18,054 bases of DNA, taken from positions 1 through 18,054 of the forward strand of contig JAGMCJ010000012.1 in assembly GCA_023129265.1 (NCBI GenBank), read 5' to 3'. The notes beneath the pieces were generated by a model. It worked only from the letters and a program-made list of their open reading frames with translations. It searched no databases and had not been told where the DNA came from. The stretch is from Thermoplasmata archaeon (GTDB lineage: Archaea > Thermoplasmatota > Thermoplasmata > RBG-16-68-12 > JAGMCJ01). A program made the position numbers and the translations under genes. This document shows, in pieces, positions 11,680-18,054 of the stretch (position 1 is its first letter; each line of letters opens with the position of its first letter).

Positions 11680-14502
11680 ATGAAAGCGACGAGCAGACTA
11701 TCTGCATTTGTGATCACGGCAACACTACTCCTCGTGAGCTCCAACCTTCTTGTTTTGGATGGGCACTCCGAGACCAGACAGGACATCACGCTCAGGGTGG
11801 CGGTCAAGGCCGACATGGCCACGAGCAATATCCTGGCTGCAGACGACCTCTGGACAAGAGGGGCGCTCTTCCCAGTCTACATGACCATCGGGGTGCTCTC
11901 CCCCGACTTCAATGAGATCTATCCATACGTTCTGAAGGGAACCGATGCCGATGACAGCGGAGTACTTGACTCCGATGAGTACGGCGTATTCACCAAGGAA
12001 GACGGTCTCGACCCACGTGCTGTGACCGCCTACTACGATCTGAATGGTGTGCACTTCCACGACGGCGTGCAGGCCACGAAGGAGGATTTGCTCTTCAGCT
12101 ACCATGTCGAAGCCCTTCTTCGGGCGGGGGACGTGTTCGGGAACTCGCTGGACGTATTGAAGGACGATAGTAACCAAGATGGGTCAAACTACACCTCCGA
12201 CAGATGGCTTTGGGTGTATCCTGTCAGCGACGTCTGGGACGAGAGCGTGCCCGTCGGTCAGAACGATGACCTGACCTTCGCACTCCATTTCGAACTCCAG
12301 TCAGACTACTTCGGCTTTGTGGACTACACGCTGAGCCATCTCAGATTGTATCCACGACACCTGTGGGAGGGCACAGGGAAACACTGTCTGCTGGCCCAGA
12401 ACGGCGTCTGTTCCGAGTGGGAGGTCGACATCCATGACGACTTCGGGCGGGCCTACGACCCAGCGACTGAGAACGGCGTGCCCGCCAGCAGCATCGATGC
12501 ATTCAACGTGACCGGGGCGCGGTCGTGGGTTCCTGATGACAGACACATCATCGGAACCGGACCCTTTGAGTTCGTCGAGTGGGTTGAGGGCTCCACCGTG
12601 AGGCTGGACAGGTATGAGGGCTTCCACACCAACGCAGCGGACAGGAACGGCAACACCTACCTGCGCAAGCCGCACATAGAGAGCGTCCTCTTCAAGATCT
12701 ACAAGACGGTTCAATCCGCCGTGTTCGCGCTCCAGGCGGGGGAGGTTGACATAACCTCTATGGTCTCGATACCTATCGAGTTCGTCGGTGACCTCATGAT
12801 GGACCCCAATATCGATCTGAGGACAACACCCAGCAAGGGCCCCTTCTATCTCGGGTACAATATGCGCAAGTCTCCGTTCGGCTATCCTGACAATGACCCG
12901 TCAAAGGGCGATGAGGGAGACCATCTCAGGAAGGCGATCGCTCATGCCATCGACAAGAAGAGAATCGTGACGACCCTGCTACAGAACTTCGGAGTCGCGG
13001 GAGACCAGCCCGTCAGTCCTGCAAGTGTGAAATGGTACAACACGTCCGTTACGAAATACGACTATGATCTCGACCTGGCGGGGCAGATCCTGGACGCCCA
13101 CTATACAGTGGGTGGATTCGGCCTGGGCTGGTCGGATGGCTGGAGGAATCTGCCGGGAATTGGGAATGACGAAATCGAGATCATAACATATCAGGCGGAC
13201 TTCGAAATACGTTGCCACACCTCGACCGAGATGATTGCGTCAGACATGAGGAAGATTGGCCTCAACGTGAGCGTGAAACTGCTTGCCCACGGAGATGTCG
13301 CTCAGAGAGTTGCAAACAGGAACATGCAGATGTGGCTGCTCCCTGAGGAGATAAACTCTGAGCCCCCAGATTACTACTACGAGCTGTTCCATTCCGGGAA
13401 GGCGCGCGACGGCAGGAACTACGCGGGCTTTCAGAATGAGGCCTTCGACCAGCTGGTTCTTCAGGCGAGGAGCGAGTTCAACGTATCCGAGCAGACGAGA
13501 CTTATCAAAGAGGCCTCGGGCCTCCTTGCGGACGCCCTGCCGATCGATGTGCTCTTCTACAGGACGAACATCGAGGCGTACCGGGGCGACAGGTTCGTCA
13601 ACTGGACGGCAGGCTTGACCGGTTCCCACATACGAGAATCGTTCTGGACGCTGATTGGGATACATCCTCCGTTCGTGAAGGACATGAGCGTCACCATCAC
13701 CGCTCCGTCTGCACAGGAGTCCATGTCCGCGAAGATGTTCCGGGTCCTCGTACAGGACTACTACGGCACTCTCTCGGATGTCAGGGTGGACATTTGCGTC
13801 AACCTGTTGACCCCATGGCAGTCTGGCAACATCACGCTGGGCGAAAAGAGAGGTCAGTGCGTATCAGGCATGACGGATATCAGCGGAGCCATCGTTGCTG
13901 TGTACGAAGCACCTGACCTGGGCGACCTGGAAAAGCTGACCGTGGCGATTACTGCGGACGCGAAGTCCGGATACAGGATCTCCGAGTCCGCGACAGCGTA
14001 CATCACGGTCTTCCCGAGGGAGAAGCAGTTCCTCTCAGTCAAAATACAGATGGAAGCGGGGGATGTGGTCCCGATAGGCTATTCACTGCCATTGAGAGTG
14101 GAGGTCACCGACCAGAAGGGGGTGCATCTGGACGGTGTGACGGTCAACCTCACTTGCTTTCCAGAAGGACTGGTACTTGAGCCGAGCACGGGAACGACGC
14201 TGGGCGGCTTCATCAAGGGAGTTATTGTCGAATCGCCTTCAGTGATCGGAGAAGGGGTCGACTATCTCAGGTTCAACATCATCGCGAACGTCGAGTTGGA
14301 GGAATATGAGTCGGGCATGGGAATGGCTGAGATTGTCGTCGTCGAACTGTCTCCTGCTCCAGATCCTCTGATGTCGGGAGTGGTCTCTTCGGACCTCCCG
14401 ATGTTGCTCATCGTGATCCTCGTGTCCGCCATAGTCATTCTCGGACTGGTTCGGATGGTCAGAGGCTCACCGCCAGGACCTCGAAGGGAACGGAAGAAGT
14501 AG
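11680..14502 (+). CDS. Membrane-anchored peptide-type ABC solute-binding protein
   Basis: This 940-residue protein starts with a signal peptide (about 1-30). A family-5 (Dpp/Opp/Nik-like) solute-binding domain follows to about residue 660, with GTGPFEFVEWVEGSTVRLDRYEGFH, LRKAIAHAIDKKRIV and YYYELFHSGKARDGRNYAGFQNEAFDQL as landmarks. Two Ig-like beta domains come next (about 665-775 and 775-890), then a C-terminal helix (about 906-926) and a basic tail RGSPPGPRRERKK. It should be displayed outside the cell, anchored by its C-terminus, and capture peptides or similar ligands. An EF-hand-like loop DADDSGVLDSDE sits at residues 89-100. Many N-x-S/T sites suggest glycosylation. At about 940 aa it is far larger than the usual 500-600, and no permease or ATPase of the Dpp type is in the window. 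Confidence 0.88.
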   Translation: MKATSRLSAFVITATLLLVSSNLLVLDGHSETRQDITLRVAVKADMATSNILAADDLWTRGALFPVYMTIGVLSPDFNEIYPYVLKGTDADDSGVLDSDEYGVFTKEDGLDPRAVTAYYDLNGVHFHDGVQATKEDLLFSYHVEALLRAGDVFGNSLDVLKDDSNQDGSNYTSDRWLWVYPVSDVWDESVPVGQNDDLTFALHFELQSDYFGFVDYTLSHLRLYPRHLWEGTGKHCLLAQNGVCSEWEVDIHDDFGRAYDPATENGVPASSIDAFNVTGARSWVPDDRHIIGTGPFEFVEWVEGSTVRLDRYEGFHTNAADRNGNTYLRKPHIESVLFKIYKTVQSAVFALQAGEVDITSMVSIPIEFVGDLMMDPNIDLRTTPSKGPFYLGYNMRKSPFGYPDNDPSKGDEGDHLRKAIAHAIDKKRIVTTLLQNFGVAGDQPVSPASVKWYNTSVTKYDYDLDLAGQILDAHYTVGGFGLGWSDGWRNLPGIGNDEIEIITYQADFEIRCHTSTEMIASDMRKIGLNVSVKLLAHGDVAQRVANRNMQMWLLPEEINSEPPDYYYELFHSGKARDGRNYAGFQNEAFDQLVLQARSEFNVSEQTRLIKEASGLLADALPIDVLFYRTNIEAYRGDRFVNWTAGLTGSHIRESFWTLIGIHPPFVKDMSVTITAPSAQESMSAKMFRVLVQDYYGTLSDVRVDICVNLLTPWQSGNITLGEKRGQCVSGMTDISGAIVAVYEAPDLGDLEKLTVAITADAKSGYRISESATAYITVFPREKQFLSVKIQMEAGDVVPIGYSLPLRVEVTDQKGVHLDGVTVNLTCFPEGLVLEPSTGTTLGGFIKGVIVESPSVIGEGVDYLRFNIIANVELEEYESGMGMAEIVVVELSPAPDPLMSGVVSSDLPMLLIVILVSAIVILGLVRMVRGSPPGPRRERKK

Positions 14503-14642
14503 GCGGTGCTAGAGCTCGATTTCGCTCTTCGTCACTTTCCCGTGTATTGGCGACGTATACCACTGCCCGACGTGTCAGGTTTGAGTTGAGATTGCAGGAC
14601 GTTGATGAGTTCATTGTCACTGCTGTCTCGCGGAATGCTGGG
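14503..14642. other. Short convergent intergenic gap
   Basis: This 140-bp gap lies between the stop of the binding protein and the stop of the beta-helix protein. I see no gene, strong hairpin or T-run in it. Confidence 0.4.
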
Positions 14643-17600
14643 CTATGCCACTTCAACAATCCAGACTGCATCCCAGCTGGCTTTGACCCAGTATGCGTCT
14701 CCGGTCTCAAGCACATCGGAGTCCAAGGCGATTCTCAGATAGTGGGGCGGGCTGGCAGGGTCGTACATCTCCACCCGCTCAACCGGTGTGGTCGCCTTTA
14801 GATCCGCAACTGTGAACGAACCGTTGAAGGACGGGAAGGACACGAGATTCCATCCCTCATACAGGCGTATGGTGGTCTGAGCGGGAACCACTCCCGCCAC
14901 CGTGAGATTGCAGTCGACGGTCACATTCACCCACAGTCCCATGGTGTGATTCATTGGCCACAGGTCACCACTGTACGGCTTGAGAGGGTTGAACCATTTC
15001 CACTTGTCATTCGGATCGTATGGACGATATGCCCAAGCAGTGCTGTACCTAACGGTGCTCAGAACACCCGACACGCTCGCATCAGACTGAATGAGCGGGA
15101 CCGAAACCAGACTGGGTCCTTCTGCCAGGGACCGCGTGTACTTCCCCGCCTGGTTTTCCGAGCAGACGATGGTGTTGTTCGTGTCTACCGCACAGACCCG
15201 ATAGAAGTAGTTGTTGAGGTCCCCTTCCCCCGCGAAGATGTCAACGTATGTTACGGTGCCGTTTGCCACGGATGCGACCATTTGGTAGCCTGTGCCGCTT
15301 TGCTCGAATGACGTGTTCCTGTAGATGTCATACCGCACTACAGTGTTGAGACCAGTACCGTCATCTGGAGACAGGGACCACGACACGGTGACATTCAAGA
15401 GACCTTGACCGCTCAGGACTGCATCGACGATTCTCGGTGGCCTCGTCCTGGAGACCTCAAAGGGTTGCATGAGCGGGTACTTGTCTTTGACCCCGCCAAG
15501 GCGGTAGGGCTCATCACCTATGCCATCGCTTCCCGGTTGGTCTTGGTTCGGACCCGAGTAGTTGTCCCATCCCGCGTAGTCACTCCAGTAGTTGCCTCCC
15601 GACGGATAGTCGTCGTACCACGTATTGTAGCAATCTGCGCTTTCGAGGGCCTGCCTTGCATTGTCTCTGAAGTTATTGTGAAAGATGATGTTATCGTCTG
15701 CACTTGAAACACGGATTCCAATGTCGTTATGGGAGACAGTATTCTCAACGACGGTGTTGTATCTTGTGGGATTGAGCCACAGGTAAACCCCATACTCGTG
15801 ATTCTCTGAGATTGTGTTGCTGTGGAGTTGGTTATAACTTGAGCCCTTGGCAAGGACGCCGATTCTGTTGCCCCAGAGGACGCTCCTCGTGATTCTGTTA
15901 CCGTCCGACCTGTCCAAGTAGATTCCTTGTTCCCTGTTCGAGGAGGCATTGCTCTCAGATATTGTGTTGTTGTCCGACTTAAGGATGTACATACCCTGGA
16001 AGTTGCTGTCTGATGCAGTCACATTGCGAATCGTGTTGAATGAAGAGAATGCAATCTGGATTCCCACCGATCCCCCGCTAAGGTCTTGGTCTTCCACCAA
16101 CACATTGTCACAGCCTACGAGTATGACTTGCCCTGCGCCTGAGGGAATTGAACCACCCACCGAGTTCTTGCGGTATTGCACAGGCCTTCCATTCACCGTG
16201 TTGGATGGATCGATGGTATGAGACCATCCCCAATCCCCCCATATGTAGATTCCGTCCGCGACCATGACATTGTTCTGGATATTGGCGACATCAGATTCGT
16301 GGAGACCTATCCCGATCATGGAAAACGAGGCCGTGTTGCCTGTGAGCGTGTTGCCATCTGAACGTTCGACAAGAATGCCCGTCCAGTTGTTGTCTGAAGC
16401 GTTGTTCCCGCTAATCGTATTTCCGTCGGAGTTGTAAGCTCGAATCCCGTGGCCATTGTTCGCTGCCGCATTATTCGCAATCAAATTCGAGGAGGAGGAC
16501 CTCAAGGAAATCCCCCAGAAGTCGTTCGATGATAGGTTGTTGTTGATGACATCATTCCCGGTGGAGAAGCCAAGTTGGATTCCAGCATCCGCTCTGCTAA
16601 TGTTCTGGTTCTCAACTGTCACACCAGTGCAGTTTGCGAGAAGAACCTGCCCAACGTTCACGGGAACTGTCCCGCCAGTCGAGTTCCTCCAAAAGAGAAC
16701 TGGCCTGCCATTGACGCTGTTTGATCCGTCGATAGAATGACTGTTCCAGTAGTCCGCCTCGTTGCCGTCGATACCGATTCCGTCATCGAACAGTTGATTG
16801 CCCGAGAGTGTCAGGCCAGTACTGTACGTGAGGTTTATTCCAAACCCTCCATTTCCAGAGACCAGATTGTCTCTGACCTCACCTCCCCCTGCGAGATAAG
16901 TGACTATGCCATCCATTCCGTTCATGGAAACGGTGTTGTTCTTGGCCACCGTGGAGTTGGACGCATGGATGTACATGCCGAACTCTTCATCGAGAGAAGC
17001 GTTGTTGCCCAGGATACTCGTTTCCTGAGACTCTTCAATATGGATGCCCCATGTGTTGCCGATAGGGCTGTTCTTCTCGAGGGTATTGAAGTTCGAGAGG
17101 AACGTGCATATCCCTCTGCTGAAATTCGTCACGACGTTTCCGGAAATCAGGTCATCATTCGAGAGCCACAGGGTTATTCCACAAGGTCCAGGACGGGGGT
17201 ATGAGATGTTGGGTGTTGGCAGTCTGACGACCATGTTGTTCAGGATCGTGTTGCCATGCGAGCCCTGCAGGTAGATGCCGTAATAGCCGTTTGAAGTCAC
17301 TTGATTGGAGTCGACTGAATTGTTGTTTGAGTAGTTCAGATATATGCGCGTGAGATTGAGGCTGTTGGCCGTAATTCTGTTGTAGTCGGACATCCAAAGA
17401 TAGACGTAGTCCGAGAAGAAGGTGTTGTTCCGAACGGTGTTGTTCCCACTTGAGACAATCATCAAACCAGATGCGTCACTGGTCGAGACATTATTATCGA
17501 TGACAAGGTTGTGTTCTGCAGACCATCCCAGTACTATTCCGTTCCCATTGCCGACTATCGTGTTGTTGGATATCGTGTTGTTCGTAGAAGAGGCAACCAT

Positions 17601-18054
17601 GATGCCGCTCCAGTCGTTGTCTGAGACATTGTTGAACTGCACAGTATTGGAGGGTCCGCGCAGATTTATCGCCCTGAAGTTGTCTGAGAAGTTGTTGTAT
17701 GCAATCAGGTTCTCTCCAGAGGAGAAGGCCTCAATCCCAACACCATTGTTCCAGAAGCTACTGTTTGCGATTCTGGAGTGGTTCGATCTGTACAACTGCA
17801 ACCCCGGAACATCAGTCCCCGGTCCACTATTCATGAAAGCAAATCCAGTCACATTCACCAAGTCCGCCGACACATTCAGGGGTATGCCAGTCCCGTTTCC
17901 GTTTAACAGGGTTGTGTTCTTGTCCTCCCCAATTAGCGAGAGAGTCTTGTCGACAAGGACGTGCTCGCTGTATGTTCCGCTGTAGACATATACAACGTCA
18001 CCCGGGTTGGCATCGTCTATCGCCCCCTGTATCGTCGTGTAGTTACCTGGGCCT
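14643..18054 (-). CDS. Secreted NosD-like parallel beta-helix protein (5' partial)
   Basis: The frame is open to the right edge, so the N-terminus and any signal peptide lie outside. At least 1,137 residues are encoded. The visible start, NYTTIQGAIDDANPGDVVYVYSGTYSEHV, is the usual first turn of such helices. Dozens of roughly 22-24-residue turns follow with ladders like NNTISNNTIVGNGNGI and SNLIANNAAANNGHGI. The helix ends in the NosD-type motif GGNYWSDYAGWDNYSG and DGIGDEPYRL. Next comes a fibronectin III-like domain (DNA about 15175-15440), then a C-terminal domain with two 'LVSVP'/'GWNLVSFP' strands and no membrane helix. N-glycosylation sites are very numerous. It is likely an extracellular protein that binds or cleaves polysaccharide, or a structural surface protein; no catalytic residues can be assigned. 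Confidence 0.88.
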   Translation of the reverse strand, partial: GPGNYTTIQGAIDDANPGDVVYVYSGTYSEHVLVDKTLSLIGEDKNTTLLNGNGTGIPLNVSADLVNVTGFAFMNSGPGTDVPGLQLYRSNHSRIANSSFWNNGVGIEAFSSGENLIAYNNFSDNFRAINLRGPSNTVQFNNVSDNDWSGIMVASSTNNTISNNTIVGNGNGIVLGWSAEHNLVIDNNVSTSDASGLMIVSSGNNTVRNNTFFSDYVYLWMSDYNRITANSLNLTRIYLNYSNNNSVDSNQVTSNGYYGIYLQGSHGNTILNNMVVRLPTPNISYPRPGPCGITLWLSNDDLISGNVVTNFSRGICTFLSNFNTLEKNSPIGNTWGIHIEESQETSILGNNASLDEEFGMYIHASNSTVAKNNTVSMNGMDGIVTYLAGGGEVRDNLVSGNGGFGINLTYSTGLTLSGNQLFDDGIGIDGNEADYWNSHSIDGSNSVNGRPVLFWRNSTGGTVPVNVGQVLLANCTGVTVENQNISRADAGIQLGFSTGNDVINNNLSSNDFWGISLRSSSSNLIANNAAANNGHGIRAYNSDGNTISGNNASDNNWTGILVERSDGNTLTGNTASFSMIGIGLHESDVANIQNNVMVADGIYIWGDWGWSHTIDPSNTVNGRPVQYRKNSVGGSIPSGAGQVILVGCDNVLVEDQDLSGGSVGIQIAFSSFNTIRNVTASDSNFQGMYILKSDNNTISESNASSNREQGIYLDRSDGNRITRSVLWGNRIGVLAKGSSYNQLHSNTISENHEYGVYLWLNPTRYNTVVENTVSHNDIGIRVSSADDNIIFHNNFRDNARQALESADCYNTWYDDYPSGGNYWSDYAGWDNYSGPNQDQPGSDGIGDEPYRLGGVKDKYPLMQPFEVSRTRPPRIVDAVLSGQGLLNVTVSWSLSPDDGTGLNTVVRYDIYRNTSFEQSGTGYQMVASVANGTVTYVDIFAGEGDLNNYFYRVCAVDTNNTIVCSENQAGKYTRSLAEGPSLVSVPLIQSDASVSGVLSTVRYSTAWAYRPYDPNDKWKWFNPLKPYSGDLWPMNHTMGLWVNVTVDCNLTVAGVVPAQTTIRLYEGWNLVSFPSFNGSFTVADLKATTPVERVEMYDPASPPHYLRIALDSDVLETGDAYWVKASWDAVWIVEVA
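16045..16755 (-). repeat. Two diverged copies of an inserted module within the beta-helix
   Basis: Two related blocks of about 65 codons occur, at about 16560-16755 and 16045-16235. Both share the outline W-x-SH-x-ID-x-SN-x-VNGRPV, a 'GGxxP' turn, GQVxL, a 'VExQxxS' strand and GIQxxFS. They interrupt the regular turns about 515 bp apart. This is an internal duplication at protein level; the DNA copies are diverged, so it is old. Confidence 0.65.

Noticed and set aside
15518..15949. 143-residue minus-strand frame inside the beta-helix gene
   Set aside because: It is a Thr/Ser/Arg-rich shadow of the Asn-rich codons in the real frame.

Overview
This is archaeal chromosomal DNA. The evidence is an eS1/S3Ae ribosomal protein, a tRNA-Met with an intron at the canonical archaeal position, a PAC2-type proteasome-assembly chaperone, a DUF5788-like protein, and TATA-type promoters about 26 bp upstream of short or absent leaders. 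Shine-Dalgarno motifs (GGTGA, GGAG) also occur. The mixture of proteins suggests a Thermoplasmatota-like euryarchaeon; that lineage is my inference and no marker in the window proves it.

Layout. (1) 1-1850, + strand: two small unknown proteins flanking a 265-bp array of five palindromic repeats (426-690), then a small four-helix membrane protein and a stand-alone EF-Tu domain-2-like protein. (2) 1853-3630, - strand: PAC2 chaperone, S3Ae with a long acidic tail, and an intron-containing tRNA-Met that starts one base after the S3Ae stop. (3) 3729-5929, + strand: a tight operon of ABC-2 ATPase, ABC-2 permease and TrmO-like tRNA methyltransferase, with 0-nt and ATGA junctions. (4) 6009-6649, + strand: a membrane-linked tandem winged-helix regulator whose N-terminal segment is in another frame. 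Tail-to-tail with it is a DUF5788-like gene (- strand). (5) 7166-11158, - strand: AbrB-type regulator, MacB/LolD-type ATPase and a 986-aa double-FtsX permease, which look like one operon. (6) 11159-11679: a gap with palindromes and several hairpins, possibly an RNA. (7) 11680-14502, + strand: a large membrane-anchored peptide-type solute-binding protein with an inserted EF-hand-like loop. (8) 14643-18054, - strand: a very large secreted parallel beta-helix (NosD-like) protein, truncated by the window edge.

Themes. Housekeeping translation and proteostasis genes (EF-Tu-like protein, S3Ae, tRNA-Met, TrmO, PAC2) sit beside envelope functions (two ABC systems, binding protein, beta-helix surface protein) and three likely DNA-binding regulatory systems. 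The most unusual element is the phased repeat array ending on the promoter of the small protein at 704-1033. One copy lies between the TATA box and the start, which suggests multi-operator control. The small protein has a predicted beta-alpha-beta-beta-alpha-beta order that could be a Cas2/VapD-like ferredoxin fold, but that is only a hypothesis. No CRISPR array, transposon or prophage is supported.
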